A stretch of DNA of 64,000 nucleotides from an uncultured Sutterella sp. (GCA_900542805.1 UQOW01000001.1:1-64000), one strand, 5' to 3'. Shown: positions 45,592 to 55,228, counted from the stretch's first letter. Translations and numbers: made by a program. The notes: a model not told the origin generated them from the letters alone.

Positions 45592-47475
45592 ATGTCCGGA
45601 CTCATGCAAATTGCGGAACCGGGAATGAGTTCCGCACCCCACGAAGAGCGATTGGCCGTCGGCATTGACCTGGGGACAACCAATTCTCTGGTGGCAACGG
45701 TAGTTAACGGCTCGGTGGAAGTCATTGCCGATGAAAAAGGGCGCAAGATTCTTCCGAGCATCGTGCGTTTTTTGCCCGACGGCGCAACCGAGGTCGGTGA
45801 TGCCGCTTCCGAGCACCTTATCGATGATGCGCAAAATACGGTCTCTTCTGCCAAGCGCCTGATCGGCCGAGATTTAACGGACATTCTCGGTCAAACGCTC
45901 CCGTACCGATTCGCCGAATCGACGGGCGTGATTCGGATTGACACTTGTGCCGGCAAGAGAACTCCCGTTGAAGTCAGCGCCGAAATCCTTAAGGCCCTGA
46001 AAAAACGCGCCGAAGAGCGCCTGGGCGGGGAGCTCACGGGCGCCGTCATTACGGTTCCGGCGTACTTTGACGATGCACAGCGCCAAGCGACGAAAGATGC
46101 CGCACGGCTTGCCGGTCTTGAGGTATTGCGCCTTCTTAATGAACCGACGGCAGCGGCTCTTGCCTACGGGCTCGATACCGGAGCCGAGGGGCTTTACTTG
46201 GTGTACGACCTCGGGGGCGGAACGTTCGATGTGTCGCTTTTAAAGCTTTCGAGCGGTATTTTCGAAGTGGTAGCCACCGGGGGCGACAGTGCTCTCGGGG
46301 GCGATGATTTCGATCGCCTCCTGGCTCAGGAGGCTCTCGGTCGAGAGACTCTTTCTTTCGAGGCTCTTTCCGGTTGTGAAAAACGCCGTGCCATTTTGGC
46401 CGCCCGCTCTTCGCGCGAAGCCCTAACCGAAAAAAGTTCCGTGACCTATACCTGTGCGCTCGATTCGGGACGGGTACTGAATAAGACGGTCACTCGGTCG
46501 GAGTTTGAAGCGCAGTGTGCGCCGCTTGTGACCCGTACGCTCGATGTTTTAAAGGGCGTTTTACAGGACGCGAAAGCTAAGCCTTCAGACGTTAACGGAA
46601 TCGTTCTTGTCGGCGGCTCGACGCGCATGCCTTGCATTCGAAACGCCGTACGGGAGGCCTTCGGAAAAGCGCCCTTGACCGATATCGATCCCGATGAGGT
46701 CGTATCTGTCGGCGCGGCCTTTCAAGCTGACAAGCTCGTGGGCAATGCGCGCGATGACGATTGGCTTCTTTTGGATATCACGCCGCTTTCGCTCGGTCTT
46801 GAGGTGATGGGGGGATTAGTCGAAAAGATTATTCCGCGTAATACCCCGGTGCCCGTGGCGATGGCGCAGGACTTTACGACGTTTAAAGATAACCAGACGG
46901 CGCTTGCCGTGCACGTTGTCCAAGGTGAACGTGAATTAGTCGATGCGTGCCGTTCGCTGGCACGTTTTGAGTTGCGCGGAATTCCGCCGATGGCAGCCGG
47001 CAATGCTCGCATTCGAGTGACCTATCGAATCGACGCCGACGGAATTCTTTCGGTGACGGCGCGAGAAACAAAAACCGGCATCGAAGCCGGCGTGCGTGTG
47101 AAACCCTCTTACGGCTTACAGGATGCCGATATCGTTCGCATGCTCCAAGAGGGAAATACTGCCGCCGAGACCGACAAAGCCGAGCGCAAGTGGCGGGAAG
47201 AGTCTGTTGAGGCCGATCGAATGCTCATTGCCACTCAATCGGCATTGGATTCGGATGCCGATTTGCTGGGTGCGGCCGAACGAAAAGCCATTGACGAGGC
47301 TGTCGGGCGTGTCAAAGAGGCGCTTCAGAGCAAGAATGCCGAGGAACTTCGCGCCCGTACGGCAGTCCTGGCGTCTGCAACGACGGATTTTGCCGCTCGC
47401 CGTATGGACCGAGCAATTCGCCGAGCGCTCGCCGGACAGAATCTGGCGGCATTCAATGAGAAAAACAAGGAGTAA
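45592..47475 (+). CDS. hscA: Hsp70-type chaperone HscA
   Basis: 627 residues. The start MSGLMQIAEPGMSSAPH matches the HscA N-terminus (LLQISEPGLSAAPH in E. coli). GIDLGTTNSLVATV, VYDLGGGTFDVSLLKL and VGGSTRMPCIR are the ATPase phosphate and adenosine motifs; the substrate-binding domain follows ITPLSLGLEVMGG. It releases clusters from IscU together with HscB. No good ribosome-binding site precedes 45592, so ATG 45604 or 45625 could be used. Confidence 0.96.
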   Translation: MSGLMQIAEPGMSSAPHEERLAVGIDLGTTNSLVATVVNGSVEVIADEKGRKILPSIVRFLPDGATEVGDAASEHLIDDAQNTVSSAKRLIGRDLTDILGQTLPYRFAESTGVIRIDTCAGKRTPVEVSAEILKALKKRAEERLGGELTGAVITVPAYFDDAQRQATKDAARLAGLEVLRLLNEPTAAALAYGLDTGAEGLYLVYDLGGGTFDVSLLKLSSGIFEVVATGGDSALGGDDFDRLLAQEALGRETLSFEALSGCEKRRAILAARSSREALTEKSSVTYTCALDSGRVLNKTVTRSEFEAQCAPLVTRTLDVLKGVLQDAKAKPSDVNGIVLVGGSTRMPCIRNAVREAFGKAPLTDIDPDEVVSVGAAFQADKLVGNARDDDWLLLDITPLSLGLEVMGGLVEKIIPRNTPVPVAMAQDFTTFKDNQTALAVHVVQGERELVDACRSLARFELRGIPPMAAGNARIRVTYRIDADGILSVTARETKTGIEAGVRVKPSYGLQDADIVRMLQEGNTAAETDKAERKWREESVEADRMLIATQSALDSDADLLGAAERKAIDEAVGRVKEALQSKNAEELRARTAVLASATTDFAARRMDRAIRRALAGQNLAAFNEKNKE

Positions 47476-47480
47476 GCCAT

Positions 47481-47813
47481 ATGCCGACGGTTACCGTTGT
47501 AGCCAATGCCGTGTGCCCCGAAGGGGCAACGTTTACGGTCGAGCCCGGAGAAAACCTGGCTCGTGCACTCGTGAAGCACGGGGTGAAACTGGCACATGCC
47601 TGCGAATTTAACGGAGCGTGCGCCACGTGCCACGTGTATGTCAAGCAAGGCTACGACTCGCTACAAGAGCCCTCCGATGCCGAGTTCGACAGGCTCGATA
47701 CCGCTTTTGACTCACGACCGGATTCTCGCTTAGCTTGCCAAGTTAAGATCGGGAAAGCGGATTTGGTTATTGAGATTCCGGTTCACAATCGCAACATCGT
47801 CGGGGAGCGTTAA
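47481..47813 (+). CDS. fdx: [2Fe-2S] ferredoxin of the isc operon
   Basis: 110 residues. Cluster cysteines are in HACEFNGACATCHVYV plus a distal LACQV, the adrenodoxin-type pattern. It supplies electrons for cluster assembly on IscU. It starts 5 bp after hscA, with AAGGAG at the end of that gene. Confidence 0.96.
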   Translation: MPTVTVVANAVCPEGATFTVEPGENLARALVKHGVKLAHACEFNGACATCHVYVKQGYDSLQEPSDAEFDRLDTAFDSRPDSRLACQVKIGKADLVIEIPVHNRNIVGER

Positions 47814-47816
47814 ACC

Positions 47817-48017
47817 ATGAGTTTTAACTGGACGGATGCTCAGGCGATTGCCCGAGAGCTTTGCGACACCTATCCAGACCTTGACCCCGTGACGCTCAGA
47901 ATGACCGAACTTTATGCGCTTGTTTTGGCGTTGCCTGACTTTAAAGACGATCCGAAAGCGAGTAACGAAGCGCGCCTTGAGGCGATTTTGTCTGCTTGGC
48001 TCGATGAGCGGGATTAA
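47817..48017 (+). CDS. iscX: IscX (YfhJ), iron-binding regulator of IscS
   Basis: 66 residues, acidic, with the family motif MSFNWTDAQAIARELCDTYP and DPKASNEARLEAILSAWLDE. It binds iron and IscS and modulates cluster assembly. It is the last gene of the operon. Its final codons lie inside the 61-bp duplication made by the IS element, and are repeated at 49964-50024. Confidence 0.95.
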   Translation: MSFNWTDAQAIARELCDTYPDLDPVTLRMTELYALVLALPDFKDDPKASNEARLEAILSAWLDERD

Positions 48018-48067
48018 ATCCGTGCTTCAGATTTCCTGAGAAAATGCGATTGGCGTTGTTCTGTTAA
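48007..48067 (+). repeat. 61-bp target-site duplication, left copy
   Basis: A 61-bp block from AGCGGGATTAAATCCG to GTTGTTCTGTTAA stands immediately left of the IS terminal repeat and recurs without a mismatch at 49964-50024 immediately right of it. Long variable duplications are a known habit of IS1634-type elements. Confidence 0.95.
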
Positions 48068-48095
48068 CCCGAGTTTTATAGTTTTTTGACCTAGC

Positions 48096-48120
48096 CCTCT
48101 GAAACAAAGAGGATTTTTCT
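48096..48120 (+). terminator. Terminator inside the left IS end
   Basis: CCTCT-GAAACAA-AGAGG followed by ATTTTTCTT. It stops read-through from the isc operon into the transposase gene, a common self-restraint device of insertion sequences, and now also terminates isc transcripts. Confidence 0.75.
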
Positions 48121-48131
48121 TGCCCGAAACG

Positions 48132-48162
48132 TAGTGCACACGTAATGTATATTTGCTATAAT
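48132..48162 (+). promoter_or_regulatory. Transposase promoter with extended -10
   Basis: TGCTATAAT (TGn plus TATAAT, 48154-48162) is a strong extended -10 box. The -35 position (GTGCAC) matches poorly, as is allowed for extended -10 promoters. It lies 39 bp before the transposase start and just after the internal terminator. Confidence 0.6.
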
Positions 48163-48200
48163 GTCGTCACAGGGCAAAACCATCCGCAAGGGGGAAGTCA

Positions 48201-49907
48201 ATGTTCGTACGGCGATTTAAAAGAAGCAACGGTCAGGTCAGCGTCGTTTTGGTCGAGAACTACCGAGACGGCGGCCGTGTCAAGCAGCGTACGATTGAAT
48301 ACCTCGGGACGGAAGCAAAATTGAACGCCACGGACCCGGAAGCCGTCAACAAACTCATTGCCAAGTACAAAGGGCAAAAATCAGAGACGGAAACACTCAT
48401 AAAACTTACATTGAATCCGGCCGACAAAATCGCGCCCCACAACACGATTCGCAATTACGGCTATCTGTATCTGGAGAAGATGTATCAGGAACTCGGTCTG
48501 GACGATGAGTGTCGGAAAATTCAAGAGCAATCGGCGATTCAATACAGCTTGGATGTTTGCTTAAAGCTACTGTGCTTCATGCGAGCCCTTTATCCGCAGT
48601 CCAAGAAAGCAAGTCTGGAAAATGGGCTGGAGTATTTCCTAAAGGATTTTTCCATTAAGCTCGAGGACTTATATAAGTCATTGACGGTTCTGAACAAACA
48701 CAAAAGCGCCTTCGTGGCGCGAATGCATCGAGAATTGAAAGCTCGGTACGCGCGTCAGACCGACATTCTCTACTACGACGTAACGAACTACTTCTTTGAA
48801 ATCGACCAGCCCGATGAGTTCCGCATCAAAGGATGCTCAAAGGAACACCGCCCGTTACCGATTGTGCAAATGGGGCTATTCATGGATTCACAAGGGCTTC
48901 CGGTTGATTTTTATTTGTATGAAGGAAACAAGCCGGATTGCACGACGTTAAAGCCCTCGTTTGAGCAGGTTAAGAAAAACTACAAAGCCGACAAAGTGAT
49001 TGTGACGGCCGACAAGGGACTCAACAGTGAGTCCAATTTGGGGTATCTCCTCAGTCACGGCAACGGGTATATCGTCAGTCAAAGGATACGCGGAGCGAAG
49101 AAAGACCTGCGCGATGAGGTTTTAAAGGACGACGGCTGGCTCAGTGCAGAGGGCGCCTCCTTTGAGATAAAGGAATTTACGCGCACGATAACGGTGACGT
49201 ATCCGGACAAAAGCAAACACGAACACAAGCAGAAGGTCCTGTGTTTATGGTCTGAGAAATATCAGTCCAAAGAAAAGCAAGAACGCGACAATCTGCTGGA
49301 CATAATTGCGACCCTGGCAGCCGATCCGAAGGCGTTTAAACGCAGTTGTCATAAGGGGATGAATAAGTACATCGAAGAAGTTCTCGTCGATGCGCAAACG
49401 GGAGAGGTCAAACAGGACTGTCAGACGCATACACGGCTAAACCGAGAGAAGATTGCAGCCGACGAAGCCCTCGACGGGTACTACCTAATCGTAACGTCGG
49501 AAACGAGTCTAAGTGCCTCAGAGATCCTTAATCGATACCGCGGCCTCTGGCGCATTGAACAGACATTCCGGATTACGAAATCCGACCTGCAATCGCGCCC
49601 GGTCTTTGTCCGCACAAAGGAACATATCCACGTGCACTTCCTGACCTGTTTTATGACGCTGACGATGCTCCGAATGCTTGAGGTACGTTTGGGACGAAAG
49701 TATTCTTGCCGAAGGATTATCGACGGGCTGAACTCTGCCGTGGCGACCGAAATGAAAAAAGGCATCTACACGGTCAATCGCCGCGATGAAGTGATGGATG
49801 CACTCGATGGGCACTACCAAATCGAATCCTCGCGCCGCTACCTAAAGACCGAGGACCTTCGCCGCTATCAGAAACAGATTCTGAAGGCCGTGTACACTAC
49901 AAACTAA
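48201..49907 (+). CDS. IS1634-family DDE transposase
   Basis: 568 residues, intact. The DDE triad context is visible: ILYYDVTNYFFEIDQPDEFR for the first aspartate, VIVTADKGLNSESN for the second and YRGLWRIEQTFRITKSDL for the glutamate. The basic N-terminus (FVRRFKRSNG...YRDGGRVKQRTIEYLG) is typical of IS1634 proteins. AGGGGGAAG precedes the ATG. It catalyses cut-and-paste transposition. Confidence 0.94.
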   Translation: MFVRRFKRSNGQVSVVLVENYRDGGRVKQRTIEYLGTEAKLNATDPEAVNKLIAKYKGQKSETETLIKLTLNPADKIAPHNTIRNYGYLYLEKMYQELGLDDECRKIQEQSAIQYSLDVCLKLLCFMRALYPQSKKASLENGLEYFLKDFSIKLEDLYKSLTVLNKHKSAFVARMHRELKARYARQTDILYYDVTNYFFEIDQPDEFRIKGCSKEHRPLPIVQMGLFMDSQGLPVDFYLYEGNKPDCTTLKPSFEQVKKNYKADKVIVTADKGLNSESNLGYLLSHGNGYIVSQRIRGAKKDLRDEVLKDDGWLSAEGASFEIKEFTRTITVTYPDKSKHEHKQKVLCLWSEKYQSKEKQERDNLLDIIATLAADPKAFKRSCHKGMNKYIEEVLVDAQTGEVKQDCQTHTRLNREKIAADEALDGYYLIVTSETSLSASEILNRYRGLWRIEQTFRITKSDLQSRPVFVRTKEHIHVHFLTCFMTLTMLRMLEVRLGRKYSCRRIIDGLNSAVATEMKKGIYTVNRRDEVMDALDGHYQIESSRRYLKTEDLRRYQKQILKAVYTTN

Positions 49908-50109
49908 AAGACAAAAAACTCTTTGAATACAGTCGTTTACCCGATTTAACTATAAAACTCGGGAGCGGGATTAAATCCGTGCTTCAGATTTCCTGAGAAA
50001 ATGCGATTGGCGTTGTTCTGTTAAGACCGAACGATAACGGCAAGTCCTTCTCCGTTTCTTCCGGGAACGCGACTGTAATCAACTTTTCCCAAAGTCAGAA
50101 ACAGTCAGC

Positions 50110-50925
50110 CTAGAAAAGCTCGCCTTCGCGCGGTCCGTCGAAAACGGCAATGACCGGGGCATGATCGCTCGGACGGTCCGCTGCGCGCGGTGCCGTGTCA
50201 ATCAAAATATCCGAGAGGCGAGAGGCCGGATTTGCCGTCGCAAGAATGTGATCGATGCGAAGTCCCTGGTTTTTTTCAAAGCCCTGTTTCCTGTAGTCCC
50301 ACCAGGAATACGTTCCGGCAGTGTGAGGAAGCTTTTCCCATAGGTCGATAAGACCGGTATTTAATAGCCCGTAGTACGCATCGCGCTCTGGCGCAGAAAC
50401 AAGGATGTTCCCTCGCCAACTTTCCGGATTCCAGACGTCGGCATCGGTCGGAGCAATGTTAAAGTCACCGGCCAAAACGAGGTCTTCTTTTTTCTCCGTG
50501 AGCGACCTAAGCCAGTTCGTTAATGCCGCAATCCAATCGAGTTTGTATAAGTATTTGTCACATCCGACTTCTTTGCCGTTGGGAAAGTAACTTCCGATAA
50601 AGGTCCATTTCTTTCCCGTAAGTTCTTCGAATGCAACAGCAATCGTACGAGCAGAAGGGTCCGGATAGCTCGGAATTCCTTTGGCTGTCAGAACGGCGCT
50701 TTTAAACGAGCCGCGGCGCACTAAAAGCGCAACGCCGTTGTAGCTTTTTTGCCCTGTGAAAAAGGTATCGTACCCGGCCTCGGCAAGTGCTTTTTCGGGA
50801 AATTGCTCATCGACGGTCTTGGTTTCTTGCAAGGCCACGGCGTCGACGCCCGAAGACTTGAGCCAGTCGGTAAGAGCGGCAAGGCGTGCGTTAATCCCGT
50901 TGACGTTAAACGTGGCAAGTTTCAC
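50110..50925 (-). CDS. xthA: Exodeoxyribonuclease III
   Basis: 271 residues of the exonuclease-endonuclease-phosphatase fold: MKLATFNVNGINARLAAL, LQETKTVDEQFP with the metal-binding glutamate, GSYFPNGKE, LAGDFNIAP and the C-terminal DRPSDHAPV with the catalytic Asp-His. It acts at abasic sites and 3' ends in base-excision repair. Its ATG overlaps the Nudix gene stop by 4 bp. Confidence 0.95.
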   Translation of the reverse strand: MKLATFNVNGINARLAALTDWLKSSGVDAVALQETKTVDEQFPEKALAEAGYDTFFTGQKSYNGVALLVRRGSFKSAVLTAKGIPSYPDPSARTIAVAFEELTGKKWTFIGSYFPNGKEVGCDKYLYKLDWIAALTNWLRSLTEKKEDLVLAGDFNIAPTDADVWNPESWRGNILVSAPERDAYYGLLNTGLIDLWEKLPHTAGTYSWWDYRKQGFEKNQGLRIDHILATANPASRLSDILIDTAPRAADRPSDHAPVIAVFDGPREGELF

Positions 50926-51719
50926 TGTTTCATCTCGCTTTGCAGGGCATAAAGGAACGCTAATGCCGCATCGAGTGTAAAAAGGTTTTGATCGATGCGG
51001 TCAAGAAGTTCGCTTTTTTTGACGGCCTCAAAACCGGCGACTTCTCCGTCTCGATTGTTCGGTACGACGTGGGATTTGAGTTTTATGCGAAAGACAACGG
51101 TTCTTTCACGCATCCAACCGTCACGAACCGGCCGTGTAACAAGAAAGGTTGTCGGGGGAGCGATTTGAGAATATTGATCGGACCTAAGACCTGCTTCTTC
51201 AAACGTTTCTCGGACAAGCGTTTCCTGCAGGGTTTCTCCTGCCGAGGAAAGGCCGCCTGAAAGCGTATCCCAAAGTCCCGGGTCGACTTGCTTGGTTGGG
51301 CTGCGCCGGGCAATCCAAAAGCGTCCGTCATCATCGGTTGCCAGGGCATGCACACAGGTTGTCGACAGTCCGAGAAAGCGGAAAATGCCGCGCTCGGCTT
51401 TTGTCACGGTGTGTGAAAAATCAAGCGGAACGACATCTAAAAGCTCGTTTCTCCACTGGGTGATGAGTTTTCCGTCGTGAAGCATTTGAGCTAGGGTAGC
51501 TAGGTCCCGTGCTCCTTGCTCTCCGGCGTAGGAAAGCTCCAAACCTCTTGAGGTGGGCTCAAAAACATCATAAAAAGCGGGAGACCGGAGAACTTCATAC
51601 GAGCGCGGTACGAGAGTCCCGCATACCAGACCGCAAATCGAGAGTGTTTGCGAGTCCTCGGGGGGCGTTTGCGAAGCCGCCTTTGTCAGTCTGGCAAGAA
51701 GTTCTCCGACGGAAGCCAT
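50922..51719 (-). CDS. Nudix hydrolase with DUF4743-like N-terminal domain
   Basis: 265 residues. A full Nudix box, GG then E(T)LQETLVRETFEEAGL (about residues 155-177), is preceded by ~120 residues like the N-terminal domain of the thiamine-pyrophosphokinase-associated Nudix proteins (TTCVHALATDDDGRFWIARR, then SPTKQVDPGLWDTLSGGL). It hydrolyses a nucleoside diphosphate-linked compound; candidates include oxidised thiamine diphosphates. It sits between lysS (6 bp) and xthA (4-bp overlap) on the minus strand. Confidence 0.88.
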   Translation of the reverse strand: MASVGELLARLTKAASQTPPEDSQTLSICGLVCGTLVPRSYEVLRSPAFYDVFEPTSRGLELSYAGEQGARDLATLAQMLHDGKLITQWRNELLDVVPLDFSHTVTKAERGIFRFLGLSTTCVHALATDDDGRFWIARRSPTKQVDPGLWDTLSGGLSSAGETLQETLVRETFEEAGLRSDQYSQIAPPTTFLVTRPVRDGWMRERTVVFRIKLKSHVVPNNRDGEVAGFEAVKKSELLDRIDQNLFTLDAALAFLYALQSEMKQ

Positions 51720-51725
51720 CGTTTT

Positions 51726-53249
51726 TTACTCCTTTTCCGGACGCAGTGTCGGAAAGAGCAGGACTTCACGAATGGATGACGCGTTTGTCAGGAGCATCAC
51801 GAAGCGATCGATACCGATGCCGCAGCCGCCCGTCGGAGGCATGCCGTACTCAAGAGCGCGAATAAAGTCTGCGTCGTAGTACATGGCTTCGTCATCGCCC
51901 TTACTCTTGGCGTCGGCTTGCGCCTTGAAGCGAGCGGCCTGATCGTCCGGGTCGTTTAACTCGGAAAAGCCGTTGGCCGTTTCCCGTCCGTAGATAAAGA
52001 GTTCAAACCGTTCGGTCAGTCCCGGTTTCGTATCCGATGCACGGGCCAAGGGGCTGATTTCAATCGGGTAGTCGACGATAAAGGTCGGCTCGATGAGGCG
52101 ACTTTCGGCGACTTCTTCAAAAAGCGCCATCACCAAGGCGCCGAGACCGACCCAATCGGGCTGCTTGACACCGAGTTTTTCCAATTCGCTTCTAAGGAAT
52201 GCTTCGTCTTGCAATTGCTCGGGCTTGTACTGCGGAGCGTACTTAAGAATGGCCTCTTGCGGGGTTAATCTGGCAAAGGGCTTAGAAAGATCGATCTCGG
52301 TTCCCTGATAGTTGAACTTTTCGCTTCCCGTGGCTTCTTTGGCAACATAGCGCAAAAGGCTTTCGGTGTAGCGCATCTGGTCCTCATAGGTCCAGTACGT
52401 AGCGTAAAACTCAATCGTTGTAAATTCCGGATTGTGGCGCGTATCGATACCTTCGTTTCTAAAACAGCGATTGAGTTCAAAGACGCGCTCAAAGCCGCCT
52501 ACGACCAGGCGCTTCAAATAAAGCTCCGGCGCAATGCGCAGGTACTGATCCATATCCAGCGCGTTGTGGTGCGTGACAAAGGGTTTAGCATTGGCGCCGC
52601 CCGGAATCGTATTGAGCATCGGGGTTTCGACTTCAACGAAGCGGTGCTCTTCCATGTAGTGACGAATAGCCGAAACGACTTTAAAGCGAGTCGCAAAGCG
52701 GGCGCGACTCTCTTCATTGATAATGAGATCCACGTACCGCATACGGCAGCACTGTTCGGGGTCGCAAAGGCCTTTGTGCTTATCGGGTAGCGGCAAAAGA
52801 CCCTTGGTAAGAAGGCGCAACTCCTTGACGCGAACGGAAAGCTCGCCGCGGTTCGTGAGGAAAAGCGTGCCGCGTGCCGCAATGATGTCGCCGATATCGT
52901 AGGTCTTAAAAGCCGCATAGGCCTCATCGCCCATTTCCGAGGGAGTGAGGAAGTACTGCATACGTCCTGTAAAGTCCGTGACGGTTGCAAAACTGGCTTT
53001 TCCCATGATGCGCTTGAGCATCATGCGGCCGGAGACAGCCACTTGAACATTGAGTTCTTCGAGCTCTTCCTTGGATTTTTGGCCGTACTTTTCTCGTAGG
53101 TCTCCGAATAAATCGGTGCGCTTAAAGTCATTGGGGAAGGCAACGCCCTTGGCGCGAATCGCTTCGAGCTTGGCGCGACGTTCCGCAATAATGTGGTTGA
53201 TGTCTTCCTGTTGATTAACGAGATTTTTTGCGTTGTTTTGTTCGGTCAT
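51726..53249 (-). CDS. lysS: Lysyl-tRNA synthetase, class II
   Basis: 507 residues. An OB-fold anticodon-binding domain (about 60-180; [20 protein letters not shown]) precedes the class II catalytic core with motif 2 [20 protein letters not shown] and motif 3 [13 protein letters not shown]. It charges tRNA-Lys. It follows prfB by 41 bp on the same strand, the arrangement known in E. coli. Confidence 0.97.
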   Translation of the reverse strand: MTEQNNAKNLVNQQEDINHIIAERRAKLEAIRAKGVAFPNDFKRTDLFGDLREKYGQKSKEELEELNVQVAVSGRMMLKRIMGKASFATVTDFTGRMQYFLTPSEMGDEAYAAFKTYDIGDIIAARGTLFLTNRGELSVRVKELRLLTKGLLPLPDKHKGLCDPEQCCRMRYVDLIINEESRARFATRFKVVSAIRHYMEEHRFVEVETPMLNTIPGGANAKPFVTHHNALDMDQYLRIAPELYLKRLVVGGFERVFELNRCFRNEGIDTRHNPEFTTIEFYATYWTYEDQMRYTESLLRYVAKEATGSEKFNYQGTEIDLSKPFARLTPQEAILKYAPQYKPEQLQDEAFLRSELEKLGVKQPDWVGLGALVMALFEEVAESRLIEPTFIVDYPIEISPLARASDTKPGLTERFELFIYGRETANGFSELNDPDDQAARFKAQADAKSKGDDEAMYYDADFIRALEYGMPPTGGCGIGIDRFVMLLTNASSIREVLLFPTLRPEKE

Positions 53250-53290
53250 TCTGAATTTCGCCCGATAAAAATTAAGTGGGAAAAGAAAGT

Positions 53291-54395
53291 CTAAACGCCT
53301 TGCTTGAGACTTGCCTGAATAAACATATCAAGGTCGCCGTCTAAAACGGCTCCTGTGTTGCCTGTTTCAACGCCGGTCCGTAAATCTTTGACACGACTCT
53401 GGTCAAGAACATAACTACGAATCTGGTGCCCCCAGCCGATGTCGCTCTTGGCTTCTTCAAGCTTTTCTTGTTCAGCCATGCGTTTGCGAAGCTCCGCCTC
53501 GTAAAGTTTGGCTTTTAATTGTCGCAAAGCTTGCTCGCGGTTGTTGTGTTGGCTGCGATCGTCTTGGCAGACTGTCACGATACCGGTCGGAATGTGCGTA
53601 ATACGCACGGCGGATTCCGTTTTTTGCACGTGCTGGCCGCCGGCTCCCGAAGCGCGAAAAACATCAACGCGCAAATCTGCCGGATTAATTGTGATTTCAA
53701 TCGAGTCGTCCACTTCCGGATACACGTAGGCGCTGGCAAACGACGTGTGGCGACGCGCATTGGCATCGAAGGGACTCTTGCGGACTAAGCGGTGAATCCC
53801 GGTTTCGGTGCGAAGTGTCCCGTAGGCCCAGGGGCCTTCGATATACAGCGTACAGCCTTTGATGCCGGCCACGTCCCCGGGAGTTTCTTCCGTGAGTTTT
53901 GCCGTAAAACCTGAGCGCTCTGCAAAGCGCAGGTACATGCGTTCGAGCATACTGGCCCAGTCTTGCGCTTCGGTGCCGCCGGCACCGGCTTGAATTTCCA
54001 GGTAGCAATTAGCGCTATCCATGGGGCCGTTAAACATGCGCTTAAATTCAAGATGCTCAACTTCTTTTGCGTAACCATCCACTTCGGAAGCGATGGACTC
54101 GGCACTCGCTTCATCACCTTCCTCAATGGCCATCGAGAAAAGCTCGCGCGCGTCATTGAGCCCCGCTGTCAGGTGTTCGAAACTGCCGACAAGGTCATCG
54201 AGTGTTTTCTTTTCTTTGCTTACGGCCTGCGCATGCTCCGGTTCGTTCCAGAGGGCAGGATTTTCCATTTCGCGGTTAACTTCTTCGAGGCGTCGCTTTT
54301 TGTGATCGACGTCAAAGATACCCCCGAAGTTCAGCAAGGCGCTTTAAAAGATCTTCGCAGAGGTTTTTCGTGGAATTGATGCGTTCGGCTTCCAT
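53291..54395 (-). CDS. prfB: Peptide chain release factor 2 with programmed +1 frameshift
   Basis: Two frames join. Codons from ATG 54395 ([12 protein letters not shown]...LAELRGYL) run to an in-frame TGA at 54314-54312. The site reads CGGGGGTATCTTTGAC: an internal Shine-Dalgarno-like GGGGG, then CTT TGA C. Ribosomes slip +1 at CTT (54317-54315) and continue at GAC (54313) to the stop at 53291. The product is 367 residues. The GGQ motif is in [19 protein letters not shown] and the SPF tripeptide of RF2 in [14 protein letters not shown]. It releases peptides at UGA and UAA, and the frameshift makes its synthesis autoregulated. Confidence 0.96.
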
Positions 54396-55049
54396 GGGTC
54401 AATAGTTTGAAAAATATCAAAAATTAAACAGGCTCGCATTATAAAGACTCGTGGGATTTTTCACGGAAAGCGGAGCAAGCGAAGCAATCGCGGCAGTTGG
54501 GAAGATTTGCCGGTTTGTCTCGTGACCTCCGAACGGGCCGACAACAACATAGGTTGCGTTCTGACTTTTAGTGGACAAGATGGGAGTTTCTTAGTGTTGT
54601 CGGCAATCGGTGCATTTCACGCGGAGGATTCTCGCGTCTCGGGAATTCGATTGATGAGTGGTTGAAAAAATTGTTCCGAAAACATTTACCACAATTTAAG
54701 AAAAGCGGAACGGTTGTGTGCCGGATCTCCCTGGTAAGGTTGTATTTGGGCAACGCAAAAAAAGCTTTAATATCAGGGCTTGCGCCCCCCCCCCGACGGT
54801 GGGAAAATCAGATTGGTTTTCTCAGGGCATTCTTTGGTAAAGGTGCAATTACTTTGTGTCTTCGAATGACGGAGAAAATCGAGGAGTATGACGAAATGAC
54901 TTGCGAATCATAAGTGGGTCATTTCAGTCTTTGGCGAGAACGCAGTCACATACCGTCGTAGAAGTTCCGTGAAAAAGAAAGGCAAGAAATGGTCGGCGAT
55001 AGTTTTATGACAAGTCGTTCCCAGGTTATAAATCTTTGGAGTAATTTCA
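54396..55049. other. Non-coding stretch with a C10 homopolymer
   Basis: 654 bp between prfB and the small exported ORF. I see no convincing gene; short frames on both strands lack ribosome-binding sites. A run of ten C (54785-54794) stands out. AT-rich DNA from 54900 leads into the autotransporter region. Confidence 0.5.
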
Positions 55050-55178
55050 ATGAAGAAGTCGATTCTGGCCATAGCTTTAGGGTTTTCAGCAACAGCGAGT
55101 ATGGCAGGCAATCCTCCTGTAGCCTCAATGACGGCGCCTCAAACAAAAACCGATGACGTTAGCATTACAGGCGCCTAG
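55050..55178 (+). CDS. 42-residue predicted exported peptide or truncated autotransporter N-terminus
   Basis: ATG 55050 has GGAG 9 bases upstream. The product starts with a clean signal peptide (MKKSILAIALGFSATASMAG), then ~22 polar residues (PQTKTDDVSITGA) and stops at TAG 55178. The end DDVSITGA resembles EDLTISGA of the autotransporter passenger that follows 50 bp later, so it may be the stump of a duplicated autotransporter rather than a real small protein. Confidence 0.5.
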   Translation: MKKSILAIALGFSATASMAGNPPVASMTAPQTKTDDVSITGA

Positions 55179-55228
55179 GCTCTTCCAGAACTTGTTGCTA
55201 GTTTTTAACTTACTATTCGAGTTAATTT

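Larger units (their letters stand above)
48068..49963 (+). mobile_element. Complete IS1634-family (IS4-like) insertion sequence
   Basis: 1896 bp. The ends are a perfect 16-bp inverted repeat: CCCGAGTTTTATAGTT (48068-48083) and AACTATAAAACTCGGG (49948-49963). Inside are a terminator, an extended -10 promoter and one intact transposase gene. The 61-bp flanking duplication is identical, so the insertion is recent or well preserved. It sits just after iscX and could alter expression of xthA only from the far side, as those genes point the other way. Confidence 0.95.

Noticed and set aside
54662..54913. 83-codon ORF spanning the C10 tract
   Set aside because: No ribosome-binding site or family, and basic, low-complexity composition; kept only as a note on the homopolymer.
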